Assembly: GCA_040769385.1 (NCBI GenBank)
Contig: JAXGLD010000002.1
Coordinates: forward strand, 310,001-374,000
Direction: 5' to 3'
DNA length: 64,000 bases
DNA from: PHAA01 sp022706565
GTDB taxonomy: Bacteria > Bacillota > Syntrophomonadia > Syntrophomonadales > Syntrophomonadaceae
Shown: positions 25,505 to 34,266 of the stretch, piece by piece
How the letters are laid out: the number at the start of each line of letters is the position of its first letter
Position numbering within the stretch: the first letter of the stretch is position 1
Notes under the pieces: model-generated
Told to the model about the DNA's origin: nothing
The model's input: the letters and a program-made list of their open reading frames with translations, nothing else
Databases searched by the model: none
Program-made: the position numbers and the translations under genes

Positions 25505-26021
25505 CCAGGTTCTCCTCCTCATTTTTCGGCCGCGGCAATTCTTCCAGGTTGGAAATTGAAAACACTTTGAGAAATTCATGCGTGGTCTCATATAATAGCG
25601 GTCGACCCGGAACCGGTTTGCGTCCCGCTTCCTTTATCAGTCCCTTTTCCATAAGACTGGCCAGGACCCGATCGCTTTTAACCCCGCGAATCTGTTCTAT
25701 TTCAACTTTACTGACTGGTTGGCGATAGGCTATCACAGCCAGGGTCTCCAAGGCCGCCGGTGACAGACGGCGGATGGCCGGTTTGATTAATTGGCTTACC
25801 AGCATCGAATACTCTGCCTTGGTTGCCATGATGTAACCGTCATCCAGTTTCAATACCTGTATGCCCCGTCCGGAGTCACGGTAATCTTCAATTATCTCCT
25901 GCATAATTTGGTCCAAATCAGTTTTCCCCAGTTGGAGCAATTCCATAAGATCGCTTTCGGCAACCCTCTCTCCACTGGCGAAAAGCAAGGCTTCGATGGC
26001 CGCTTTGATCTCCGTACGCAT
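25395..26021 (-). CDS. scpB: segregation and condensation protein ScpB
   Basis: 208 residues. Two winged-helix domains. Clear family blocks are EIKAAIEALLFASGERV, LSPAALETLAVIAYRQPVSKVEIEQIRGV, and GLIKEAGRKPVPGRPLLYETT. Kleisin-associated dimer that works with ScpA and SMC in chromosome condensation. ATG at 26021 overlaps the scpA stop (TAATG). ATG two codons earlier (26027) also fits. The C-terminal tail (about residues 170-208) is charged and overlaps the DUF1992 gene. Confidence 0.94.
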   Translation of the reverse strand: MRTEIKAAIEALLFASGERVAESDLMELLQLGKTDLDQIMQEIIEDYRDSGRGIQVLKLDDGYIMATKAEYSMLVSQLIKPAIRRLSPAALETLAVIAYRQPVSKVEIEQIRGVKSDRVLASLMEKGLIKEAGRKPVPGRPLLYETTHEFLKVFSISNLEELPRPKNEEENLGDGKVIGRTDKDKGPTRPEIGQVYEQYRGIGGRTDT

Positions 26022-26737
26022 TAACATTTCCCTATCGCCATCCTCACCGTAAGTTCAATTTCGCCAAATTGCTCAAGCTGGATAGCCTCTACCTTCTGCA
26101 TCCGAATCAATTCCAGCAAGGCCAGGAAGTAAACCATGACCTCACGGCGACTAGTGGCTGCAGCCAGTATATTGCCAAAGATGACCGGGCCTTCATGGGC
26201 AGCCAGCCTACCCACGATTTCCTCCATTTTCTCCTCGATGGCCAGACCCTGGGGCAGGTCGAATGCCGACTCCTCGGTCGTCCTGTTCAGCAGAGACTCC
26301 CAAGCTTTCCACAAAGCTTTAACACTTGTACTTACCTGGGCATCTGCGGCTTCGGTCTGGCCGTAACGAAAAAACAAGCGTCGTTTGTCATCATTATAGC
26401 GCTCTGCCAGGTACTCCCCCAATAGTTTGTATTGTTTGTAGGCCAGTATCCGATTGACCAATTCCTCACGCGGGTCCTCGACTTCATCCGGACTCTCCTC
26501 CTCACTGAAAGCCGGCAGGAGCAGTCTGGATTTGAGGTTCAGCAAATAAGAAGCCATCAGGAGAAAATCCCCTACGTTATCCAAATCAACATACCCGATC
26601 TTATCGAGATAGGCCAAATATTGGCCGGTAATTCGGGCTATGGGGATATCATATATGTCTATCTCTTCTCTCTCCAACAGATAAAGCAGGAGATCCAGCG
26701 GACCGTAGAACTTGTCCAGGTTTACCAGATAACTCAT
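26021..26737 (-). CDS. scpA: segregation and condensation protein ScpA
   Basis: 238 residues, bacterial kleisin. N-terminal YLVNLDKFYGPLDLLLYLLEREEIDIYDIPIARITGQYL and the DFLLMASYLLNLKSRLLLP segment mark it. The C-terminal winged helix ends TVRMAIGKC. It bridges SMC heads with ScpB. The frame extends to 26755; the conserved N-terminus starts at 26737. Co-directional with scpB and the upstream protease. Confidence 0.94.
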   Translation of the reverse strand: MSYLVNLDKFYGPLDLLLYLLEREEIDIYDIPIARITGQYLAYLDKIGYVDLDNVGDFLLMASYLLNLKSRLLLPAFSEEESPDEVEDPREELVNRILAYKQYKLLGEYLAERYNDDKRRLFFRYGQTEAADAQVSTSVKALWKAWESLLNRTTEESAFDLPQGLAIEEKMEEIVGRLAAHEGPVIFGNILAAATSRREVMVYFLALLELIRMQKVEAIQLEQFGEIELTVRMAIGKC

Positions 26738-26767
26738 CCTAGTGTCATCCTTCATTAGATTTCGAAC

Positions 26768-27391
26768 CTATAATGCCACCAGCAGGTTAAGAACGCCATA
26801 CAAAAAGTTGACCAGGGGCCACAGAATTTTACCCACCACATTGGTTACGATCAACAGCAATAGAATCAGAGGACCGTACTGCTCCAGGGAATACAACCAG
26901 TTGGCACCTGTATCGGGCAGAATTCCAGCCAATATCTTGGAGCCGTCCAGGGGGGGCACCGGTATCAGATTGAAAGCAGCCAGTATCAGGTTCACATAGA
27001 CCAGAGGGATGATCAGAGGAATGGCAAGGGCGCTCCAGCCTTCACCCTGCCAGGGGATCAGCAGTTTGAGCGCTGCCATGCTAAGCAGCGCTATAACCAG
27101 GTTCATGCCCGGTCCGGCCAGGGAGACCAGCATCATCCCGGTTTTGTGGCTGATATTCTTGAAATTACCGGGATTCACCTGAACTGGTTTAGCCCATCCG
27201 AATTTGAATATCAGCAGCATCAGAAATCCCACCCAATCGATATGGGGCAACGGGTTGAGGGTCAGGCGCCCCTGCCGGGCGGGCGTGGAATCACCCAGTC
27301 GGTCGGCCACCAGTCCATGGGCGAATTCATGGAAGGTCAGGCCGACCAGAATAGCCGGAAGCCATACCAGTGTATCAATCAACCATTCCAT
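26768..27391 (-). CDS. site-2 protease family (M50) membrane metallopeptidase
   Basis: 207 residues with about five membrane segments. Zinc motif HEFAH at 21-25 and the second motif NLIPVPPLDGSKIL near 140. This is the short M50 form common in Gram-positives, often encoded next to scpAB. It cleaves transmembrane substrates; the target is unknown. ATG at 27391 has AGGGGAG nine bases ahead. It overlaps the end of the long nucleotidyltransferase gene by 17 bases. Confidence 0.9.
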   Translation of the reverse strand: MEWLIDTLVWLPAILVGLTFHEFAHGLVADRLGDSTPARQGRLTLNPLPHIDWVGFLMLLIFKFGWAKPVQVNPGNFKNISHKTGMMLVSLAGPGMNLVIALLSMAALKLLIPWQGEGWSALAIPLIIPLVYVNLILAAFNLIPVPPLDGSKILAGILPDTGANWLYSLEQYGPLILLLLIVTNVVGKILWPLVNFLYGVLNLLVAL

Positions 27392-30011
27392 CTTGGAATC
27401 TCCCCTCTTCTATCCACTGCCTTACCATCCGAATCTCATCGTCGCGGTTCTTGATTTTTCCATCAAGTTTGGCCTCATATAACCGGCCTAATATTGCTTT
27501 GTAAATAGGTCCCGGCTTGAGACCCAAGTTACGGAGTTCATGTCCGTTGATCTCCAATTTTGCTTCAGCTTTCAGATCGTAGAAGTGAACGGTTCTTTCC
27601 CAGGCATCCTCCGATTTCATCAGCAACAACAAATAGATCATATTCTCCACATCTAACCCTTGCAGCATAGAGTCCAGCTGGCTGGGTTGGAGTTGGGCTG
27701 AACTATTTATTTGGGTTGCTATTTGGACCACCTGGACCGATTCCTCCACACAACGCTGAGCATATTTACCCAAAGGGTAACGGATCAGTACATCCGCCAA
27801 TTGACTGGCGTCAAGCTGTGAAAAGATAACCAGCAGATAAACCAGCCAAGGTTTGATTTCATGGCCATAATACCGCTCCTCCCACCAGCCCAAAACCATG
27901 GGTATTCGCTTCAGGGTGGTCCTCAATGCCTCCAGATCAACCTCGGGAAGTATGTAACTCCATACGCCCGACTCCGACATCCTTAACAAGGCCGGTATAG
28001 GATCCTTTTCATTCAGTATCAGGATCAGTTCCCGCAGAATCCGTTTATAGGAAAGCTTGCCCAGCATGCGTCTTTGAATTGCGTCCCGGGCAAAACGAAG
28101 GGTATCCGGTTCAATAGTAAACTTATACCTTTGTTCAAACCGGATCGCCCGCAATATGCGGGTGGGATCTTCAACAAAGCTCAGATTGTAAAGAACCCTG
28201 ATCAATCCTTTCTGAATATCCCGGCGACCGCCAAAAAAGTCTATCAACTCGCCAAATCGTTCCGGGTTGAGGCATACCGCCAGGGTATTGATGGTAAAAT
28301 CGCGTCTATACATATCCTCTTTTATTGATGATCGTTCTACCATTGGCAGGGCAGCCGGAAACTCATAGTATTCGGTCCGGGCGGTAGCCACATCGATCTT
28401 GTTTCCCTCTTTGGAGACAAAGGTAGCCGTCGCAAAACGATCATGCACCCGGACCTTGCCACCCAATCTCTCGGCCAAACGCCTGGCCAACTGCCGCCCA
28501 TCGCCTTCCACCACCAAATCAACATCGAAGTTGGGAACATTCAAGAACAGATCCCGGACGAATCCCCCTACACAATAAACAGTGTACTCCAGTTCACTGG
28601 CTACCTCGCCGGCGGCCTCAAGGGCAGTAAATATTTCGGCTGGCAGCTTACCTTGCATCAGGCTGCGGATGTTTTCCGAGGTGGTCTCATCAGGGGAGAA
28701 AAGCAAAGTATGGTCTTCAGGATAATCATTCCCGTGCAGAATACGCAAAATATCGGTGCGAGACACGATGCCTACCAAGCGCCCCCGGTCCACAACCGGC
28801 AGCCTCCCTACGTCATATTCCACCACCATCTTCTGTATCTCACCTATCGGCGTATCCGGGGCAATGGTTATTACCTTGGAAGTCATGAAGCCCTTGACGG
28901 GGGCATGACCCAGGTTATGCATTACTGCTTTATCGGCGTCCCGCCGGGAGATTATCCCCACCACCTCATCACCATCGACCACCGGCATACCGGTATGGCC
29001 GTATCTGAGCAGCAGGCGTCCGGCTTCCTCCATGGTGCGATATAGATCGATGGTCTTGACCGGGCTGGACATTATGTCCCGGGCTACTATGGGGGGGATG
29101 ATCTTGGTTTTGATTTCCTTCAAAATTTTATCCGCCACTTCCCTAACATTCTTGTTGCGAATCATTGCCGCTGCCGCCCGTTCATGACCGTTGCCCCCCA
29201 ATGAACTCAGAATCTCGTTGACTCTGAGGTTGCTGGTGCCGCTGCGGGCAATTACGTATACCTTTTTTTGCATTTCAGCGATGACAAAAATAGCATCGCA
29301 TTCTTCCATTTTGAAGATACGATAAGCCAGCAAGTCGAGTCCGGGGATGAATGTCTTGCCCTGGTGAATCGCCAGAGTAATATCCAATCCGTTTATATGG
29401 TAAGCCTCCGTATTCTCGATCAGGCTCTGTAGTATCTTGCGCTGTTGGTCGGAAATAGGTGCATCCATGTAGGTTGCCACAATCTTCAAATTAGCTTTTT
29501 TTTGCAGCAGGTAGGCTACTGCCCGGGCATCCCGTTCGGTGGTCCCCGGGAACAGGAGGCTGCCGGTGTCCTCATATATGCCCAGAGCCAGAATTGTAGC
29601 TTCGAAAGGTGTTATGTCGATACCGGCCGCTATTATTTTTTCAACTATTATGGTGGTGGTGGCTCCGGTAGGCTGCACCTCAGTTATGCTGCCGGCAATA
29701 TCCCCTTCTTGTTGGGGATGGTGATCATAAACATGAAAGTCGATAGCCTGGTTCTGGTGGAGCGATTCCAGCTGGGCCATCCTCCGGGGACTAGCAGTAT
29801 CAACCAGAATCACCCTGGAAACCCTGGCCAGGTCAATCTCTCTCGGTACACGTAGATCGAGGACATCTTTATACAGGGCCATGAACTGCTTGATCTTTCC
29901 CGGCATAGTACCGGGTATTACCATAATGGCGCCTGGATACAGCTTGCTGGCTGCCACCATGCTGGCCAATCCGTCAAAGTCCAATGCATTGTGCGAGGTG
30001 ATTATTTCCAT
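27375..30011 (-). CDS. DHH-CBS-CBS-tRNA nucleotidyltransferase multidomain protein
   Basis: 878 residues. Domain order: DHH phosphoesterase (DFDGLAS, DTASPRR, DHHPQQ; about 1-190), a DHHA1-like part (GGNGHERAAAA near 290), two CBS domains (about 315-440), then a class II nucleotidyltransferase head (YCVGGFVRDL...DVDLVVEGDG; about 480-620) and C-terminal helical body. The last half is a CCA- or A-adding tRNA enzyme; whether it adds CCA or A alone cannot be told by eye. The CBS pair suggests adenine-nucleotide control and the DHH domain a possible exonuclease. ATG at 30011 has AGGAG seven bases ahead; it starts 15 bases inside the open frame. Confidence 0.9.
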   Translation of the reverse strand: MEIITSHNALDFDGLASMVAASKLYPGAIMVIPGTMPGKIKQFMALYKDVLDLRVPREIDLARVSRVILVDTASPRRMAQLESLHQNQAIDFHVYDHHPQQEGDIAGSITEVQPTGATTTIIVEKIIAAGIDITPFEATILALGIYEDTGSLLFPGTTERDARAVAYLLQKKANLKIVATYMDAPISDQQRKILQSLIENTEAYHINGLDITLAIHQGKTFIPGLDLLAYRIFKMEECDAIFVIAEMQKKVYVIARSGTSNLRVNEILSSLGGNGHERAAAAMIRNKNVREVADKILKEIKTKIIPPIVARDIMSSPVKTIDLYRTMEEAGRLLLRYGHTGMPVVDGDEVVGIISRRDADKAVMHNLGHAPVKGFMTSKVITIAPDTPIGEIQKMVVEYDVGRLPVVDRGRLVGIVSRTDILRILHGNDYPEDHTLLFSPDETTSENIRSLMQGKLPAEIFTALEAAGEVASELEYTVYCVGGFVRDLFLNVPNFDVDLVVEGDGRQLARRLAERLGGKVRVHDRFATATFVSKEGNKIDVATARTEYYEFPAALPMVERSSIKEDMYRRDFTINTLAVCLNPERFGELIDFFGGRRDIQKGLIRVLYNLSFVEDPTRILRAIRFEQRYKFTIEPDTLRFARDAIQRRMLGKLSYKRILRELILILNEKDPIPALLRMSESGVWSYILPEVDLEALRTTLKRIPMVLGWWEERYYGHEIKPWLVYLLVIFSQLDASQLADVLIRYPLGKYAQRCVEESVQVVQIATQINSSAQLQPSQLDSMLQGLDVENMIYLLLLMKSEDAWERTVHFYDLKAEAKLEINGHELRNLGLKPGPIYKAILGRLYEAKLDGKIKNRDDEIRMVRQWIEEGRFQDGMVD

Positions 30012-30148
30012 AACCTGTCTCCTCATCGATGGTCCTTGAATTATACCACATCGCCTGTCCGTAATAATCGGGCGAATACGGCCACTACCGCTTAGGGCGC
30101 AACTGCAAATCCCACCACATCGATTCTCTGCATGGGTAGCAAATAAAA

Positions 30149-30169
30149 GCTCGTCCCGGCAGGACGAGC
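30149..30169 (-). terminator. intrinsic terminator of dtd
   Basis: Perfect 8-bp stem GCTCGTCC / GGACGAGC with a 5-base loop, followed on the minus strand by TTTTATTT, 21 bases after the dtd stop. It separates dtd from the nucleotidyltransferase gene. Confidence 0.8.
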
Positions 30170-30190
30170 ATCCGGTTGGTTCAGCTTCGT

Positions 30191-30640
30191 TCAGAAGTTC
30201 TTCTCACTGTCGAGTAAAATGGTAACTGGGCCGTCATTCTCAATAGCCACCAACATGTCAGCTCCGAATACCCCAGTCGCCACATTCAAACCCCGGCTTC
30301 GCAGACTCTCAACACAATAATCAAACAGATCTTTAGCCCGGGCCGGTTCCTCGGCCTCGATAAAACTCGGCCGGCGGCCCTTACGGGCATCCCCATATAA
30401 AGTGAACTGGCTGACCATCATTACCGATCCCCCTGCTTCCAACAGAGAACGGTTCATTTTGCCCGCTTCATCCTCAAATATACGCAGGTTTATGATCTTG
30501 TCCATCAAATAATCAGCATCGGTCTGCCGGTCGCCCTTTTTTATGCCCAGCAACACCATTAATCCCTTATCTATATGTGACTTCTCTACATGATCTACAA
30601 CCACCCGGCTGTGCCTGCTCCTTTGTACAACTGCCCGCAC
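30191..30640 (-). CDS. dtd: D-aminoacyl-tRNA deacylase
   Basis: 149 residues, full length. Hydrolyses D-amino acids and glycine wrongly attached to tRNA. Active-site motifs SQFTLYGD (about 77-84) and NDGPVT (about 134-139) are intact. The GTG start at 30640 has AGAGGTG five bases ahead, and only two bases separate it from the lapA-like stop. It forms the end of the secDF-lapA operon. Confidence 0.95.
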   Translation of the reverse strand: MRAVVQRSRHSRVVVDHVEKSHIDKGLMVLLGIKKGDRQTDADYLMDKIINLRIFEDEAGKMNRSLLEAGGSVMMVSQFTLYGDARKGRRPSFIEAEEPARAKDLFDYCVESLRSRGLNVATGVFGADMLVAIENDGPVTILLDSEKNF

Positions 30641-30642
30641 TG

Positions 30643-30987
30643 CTACACCTCTGGTGTCTTAGACTGACTGTCAAGCCCACCATTGTTGACCCGATTTCTC
30701 CCCAATGCAACTTCCTGCCCCTTGAGCAGCTTTAACTCCTGTTCGAGTTTTTGGTTTTCCTTTACCAGTTTACGCATTTTCTGCCCCGTCTTAAACGCCC
30801 GATACGTGGTCAGCAGAAATGTTATCAATGCTCCCGCACATGCCGAGGCGATAACCACTATCGCCAAGGACAACTCAGTTGTCTGCCAACTTATAAACCG
30901 CACTGAAACCTGGGTATCATTTTGGAATATGAAGACCAGCATTGCGGCAACAAAAGCAAGGGCCGCCAATAGATAAGCATTTACCAT
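30643..30987 (-). CDS. LapA domain-containing membrane protein
   Basis: 114 residues. Two membrane segments (about 5-21 and 37-60) separated by the FIFQNDTQVSVRFISW motif typical of the LapA/DUF1049 family, then a coiled-coil tail rich in K/E/L (about 70-95). Related E. coli proteins (YciS/LapA) help lipopolysaccharide assembly, but in Gram-positives the role is unknown. Transcribed with dtd. Confidence 0.8.
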   Translation of the reverse strand: MVNAYLLAALAFVAAMLVFIFQNDTQVSVRFISWQTTELSLAIVVIASACAGALITFLLTTYRAFKTGQKMRKLVKENQKLEQELKLLKGQEVALGRNRVNNGGLDSQSKTPEV

Positions 30988-31118
30988 TTCTTACTCCCTT
31001 CTCCATTCCGATAATTATGACCGGTTATTTCCCCATAATTCTCTTTCCATCGCAAATTTCCTTCATCGCCCTTGAGGACAAATTAGCGCTGCTGTTTTTA
31101 TTGGTTAGCCAAAACAAA

Positions 31119-31141
31119 GGCCTTCCCCTAGTGAGAAGGCC
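31119..31141 (-). terminator. intrinsic terminator of secDF
   Basis: 7-bp stem GGCCTTC / GAAGGCC with a 9-base loop, then TTTGTTTT on the minus strand, about 35 bases after the secF stop. Confidence 0.8.
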
Positions 31142-31174
31142 CTGCCCTGATTACTACTTATGGAGGGGTTTGCC

Positions 31175-32017
31175 CTACCCTCTTTGCTTTATCTCATAAT
31201 ACATGGGGCTGGCTATGCAGATGGAAGAATAAGCACCATAAACAAAGCCGATCAACATAGCTAGTACAAAAACCTTGATGGTTGATCCTCCGAAAGCCAA
31301 AAGCGCAATCAAAGGCATCAACACCGTAAGCACCGTGTTGACGGAACGGTTCATGGTCTGCATTATGCTCTTGTTCAATAATGTGTCCAGGGAGTCCTTT
31401 TTTTTCATCCGCAAATTCTCTCGGATCCGGTCAAAAATAACGATGGTATCATTGATTGAATAACCGATAATAGTGAGTATCGCAGCAATAAAGGCCCCAT
31501 TTATCTCAAATTGCATTAATGAGAAGACCCCACATACAAAAAGCACCACTTGGGCCAGCGATAGCACTGCGGCTACACCAAAATTCCACTCAAATCGGAA
31601 AGTAATATATATGCCCATCAGCACTAGGGCTATGGCTACCGCCAGAAAAGCATTGCGCACCAGTTCAGAGCCGATTGTGGCCCCTACACTCTCTGCACTC
31701 AATAGAGTGACGGTTCCAAATTTGGAACCCAGCGCTGCAGTAATCTGCTGGGTCTGCTCCTGGTTCAATTCGTTGGTACGGATGTAGAATTCGTTACCGC
31801 TCTGCTGTACGCTGAGCTCCCGGACGATCTGCAGGTCGTTTATGGTTTGACTAATAGCGGCCGTGTCCGCTGGTGTCTCTATTCTATAAAGCAGCATGTT
31901 TCCGCCTTTAAAATCGATCCCCAGATTGAAACCCTGCACAAACATCGAGATAATTCCCGGTACAATAAGAATGAGAGAAAGAATATAGAACCATTTCCTT
32001 TTTTGTATTATTTGCAT
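31175..32017 (-). CDS. secF: protein translocase subunit SecF
   Basis: 280 residues. N-terminal helix, periplasmic-type domain, then five membrane helices. NLGIDFKGGNMLLYR, IDFKGG-type, GYSINDTIVIFDRIREN and FALT/NRSVNTVLTV motifs are clear. With SecD it uses the proton gradient to help complete secretion. ATG at 32017 has AGGGGGTG upstream. Separate from SecD, not fused. Confidence 0.94.
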   Translation of the reverse strand: MQIIQKRKWFYILSLILIVPGIISMFVQGFNLGIDFKGGNMLLYRIETPADTAAISQTINDLQIVRELSVQQSGNEFYIRTNELNQEQTQQITAALGSKFGTVTLLSAESVGATIGSELVRNAFLAVAIALVLMGIYITFRFEWNFGVAAVLSLAQVVLFVCGVFSLMQFEINGAFIAAILTIIGYSINDTIVIFDRIRENLRMKKKDSLDTLLNKSIMQTMNRSVNTVLTVLMPLIALLAFGGSTIKVFVLAMLIGFVYGAYSSICIASPMYYEIKQRG

Positions 32018-32031
32018 TTCGCCACCCCCTC

Positions 32032-33240
32032 TTATACGCCGTATAGCTTGGTGTTCTTAACAAAATCGGCACATAGCACCATCACATAGCGGGTAAACCC
32101 AAGGGCTACCACCAGGCTGGCGATAATACCGATGGATAGCGTTACCGCAAAGCCCTTTATTGGTCCGCTGCCGAACCATATCAAAACCAGGGCTGCGATC
32201 AAGGTTGTCAATTGAGCGTCGAATATGGTCCAGAAGGCACGGGCGAAACCGGACTGGATAGACGCCTTGAGGGTCTTGCCTAAACGCAGTTCTTCTTTGA
32301 TGTGTTCATAAATGATAATATTGGCGTCTACGGCCATACCTATCGATAATACAAACCCAGCTATACCAGGCAAGGTGAGTGAAGTTCCCAACATTATCAT
32401 GGTCCCCAGGACCAGCACCGTGTACAAAGCCATCGATATCGCTGCCACCGCTCCTGGCAGGAGGTAATAACCTATCATAAAGATGAGGATGGCAATCAAA
32501 CCGACGATGGCCGCCTTAACACTCAGGTCCAGGGAATCGGCTCCCAAGGTAGGGCCAATGGTCCTCTTTTCCATTATGTTGAAAGAAACCGGCAGAGCCC
32601 CGGACCTAAGCAGAACAGCCAGATTCTGGGCTTCTTCTGCGGTAAAACCACCGGAAATCTGGGCCCGTCCATTGGGGATGGGTTCATTCACAGTCGGGGC
32701 ACTGATTACCTCTTCGTCTATAACAATGGCGATGCGGCGGCCAACATTTTTGGCGGTGGCTTCCGCAAAAAGCTTGGCTCCGGCGTCGTTGAATTCCAGA
32801 TCGACGGTGGCCCCTTGCCCACCGGTACCTGGCGACGCCTGAGCGTCTTTCAGGTCTTTACCGGTAACCAGCACATTGCCTTCCTCGTCCTGAAACTCCA
32901 ATTGGGCGGTGTTCTTGATTATGTCGACAGCTTGTTCCGGATCGTCTACACCAGCAATCTCCACCACGATGCGGTCTTTGCCTTGAGGGTAGATACTGGG
33001 CTCCTTGACGCCCAGATTATCGACCCGGTTTCTCAAAACCCCGATCGATTTCTGGATCGTATCCTGGGTAATCTCTTCCCCTTCTTTCTCTTGGGCCTGC
33101 AGGACTACATGCAAACCGCCCTTAAGGTCCAAGCCCAACTGTAAATTATTCATAATCGGTCGGTAGGTGAAGTATACCAACCCTATTATGGCCACGACGA
33201 TAGCTGCCACTATCGCCATACTGCTATTCTGTCGCACCAA
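32032..33240 (-). CDS. secD: protein translocase subunit SecD
   Basis: 402 residues. LGLDLKGGLHVVLQ at the start, a large external domain, and GMAVDANIIIYEHIKEELR and the C-terminal helices. The spacing and length fit the Firmicute form. The start is TTG at 33240 (GTG next codon), with AAGGAGG five bases ahead. It heads the short secDF operon, behind the HD-domain gene and yajC. Confidence 0.94.
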   Translation of the reverse strand: MVRQNSSMAIVAAIVVAIIGLVYFTYRPIMNNLQLGLDLKGGLHVVLQAQEKEGEEITQDTIQKSIGVLRNRVDNLGVKEPSIYPQGKDRIVVEIAGVDDPEQAVDIIKNTAQLEFQDEEGNVLVTGKDLKDAQASPGTGGQGATVDLEFNDAGAKLFAEATAKNVGRRIAIVIDEEVISAPTVNEPIPNGRAQISGGFTAEEAQNLAVLLRSGALPVSFNIMEKRTIGPTLGADSLDLSVKAAIVGLIAILIFMIGYYLLPGAVAAISMALYTVLVLGTMIMLGTSLTLPGIAGFVLSIGMAVDANIIIYEHIKEELRLGKTLKASIQSGFARAFWTIFDAQLTTLIAALVLIWFGSGPIKGFAVTLSIGIIASLVVALGFTRYVMVLCADFVKNTKLYGV

Positions 33241-33273
33241 TTTATCCTCCTTCCAACACTCTGTTGATCCGAT

Positions 33274-33933
33274 TTATAGGAGTTGGGCCTCATTGATAAC
33301 CAGGCCAAACCTGCAGTTAAGAAAGCTGGCCGCCCGGGTACATAACAACATCCGATCCAAAAAGATCTCGAAATACTCCATCACCGGGCAAATATCGGTA
33401 TCGATTTTCAACTCCATGGTTACGGTTTTTTCCGTACCATTAACCTTGAGCAAAGAATTCTGCACTGCGTAATTGACCCGGTCATGGATATCGTAAGTGG
33501 CAATATCCCTATTTCTGACCCGGTTACGGTGCACATGCGATTTATCAGCCAGGATCAAAGCTGCCGAAACGGCATTTATGGGATGACCGCTGCCTTCATC
33601 ATGATTGCCTATAGCTGATACCACAATTGATATATCCTCTGGCTCCATCCCCATTCGGCGTAAGATTGAAAATGAAATCATGGCTCCGCTCTGGCTATGC
33701 CTAAACCGGTTAATTACGTTGCCCAAGTCGTGCATGTATCCGGCAATGCCTGCCAATTCGGCCAAGTGTGGATCATAACCTAGGTCCAGTAGTATTTGGC
33801 GGCTCAGCCCAGCTACCAAACCCACATGAAAAACGCCATGATCAGTGTAGCCAATAGCTCCCAGATGCTTATTCCCCGTTTCCACAAAGGCCTTAATCAC
33901 TTGACTTTCTCTAACAGCATCCAGGGTCACCAT
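33274..33933 (-). CDS. HD-domain phosphohydrolase
   Basis: 219 residues. Metal site residues are visible: H in YTDHGVFHV, HD in AGYMHDLGNVIN, and a later H in AIGNHDEG, and DK in LADKSHVHRNR. This is the single HD-domain type with unknown phosphate ester substrate, which recurs beside yajC-secDF in Clostridia. The ATG at 33933 overlaps the yajC stop by one base (TAATG), so it is translationally coupled. Not an HD-GYP protein. Confidence 0.85.
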   Translation of the reverse strand: MVTLDAVRESQVIKAFVETGNKHLGAIGYTDHGVFHVGLVAGLSRQILLDLGYDPHLAELAGIAGYMHDLGNVINRFRHSQSGAMISFSILRRMGMEPEDISIVVSAIGNHDEGSGHPINAVSAALILADKSHVHRNRVRNRDIATYDIHDRVNYAVQNSLLKVNGTEKTVTMELKIDTDICPVMEYFEIFLDRMLLCTRAASFLNCRFGLVINEAQLL

Positions 33934-34205
33934 TATTTTTCCTCTTCTTTATAGGCCACCGCTTTTTTAACAAACTCCATCTCGGTATTGTCGCTGACCT
34001 TGATTACCAGAGTTTCTTCTTTGACTCGGGCAACTTCTCCCTTCAATCCTCCAATAGTCACAACCTTGTCCCCGCGCTTGAGGCTGGCGATGGTTTCCTT
34101 ATGCCTTTTTTCCTGTTTCTTGCGCGGCATGATGATCAAAAAGTAGAAGATAGCCAGGAAGGCGCCCAAGTAGATGGCTGTGGGAAGCCAGGTTTCAGTT
34201 CCCAT
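33933..34205 (-). CDS. yajC: preprotein translocase subunit YajC
   Basis: 90 residues. One N-terminal helix (about 10-28, IYLGAFLAIFYFLIIMP), then PRKKQEKRHKETIASLKRGDKVVTIGGLKGEV, the conserved YajC core. Small partner of SecDF. ATG has AAAAGGAGG upstream. Gene order yajC-HD-secD-secF is usual in this group. Confidence 0.94.
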   Translation of the reverse strand: MGTETWLPTAIYLGAFLAIFYFLIIMPRKKQEKRHKETIASLKRGDKVVTIGGLKGEVARVKEETLVIKVSDNTEMEFVKKAVAYKEEEK

Positions 34206-34266
34206 GAAATACCTCCTTTTAGTACAACCTTATATTTTTTCGCCAATGATTGGCAAAATCCTCTTG

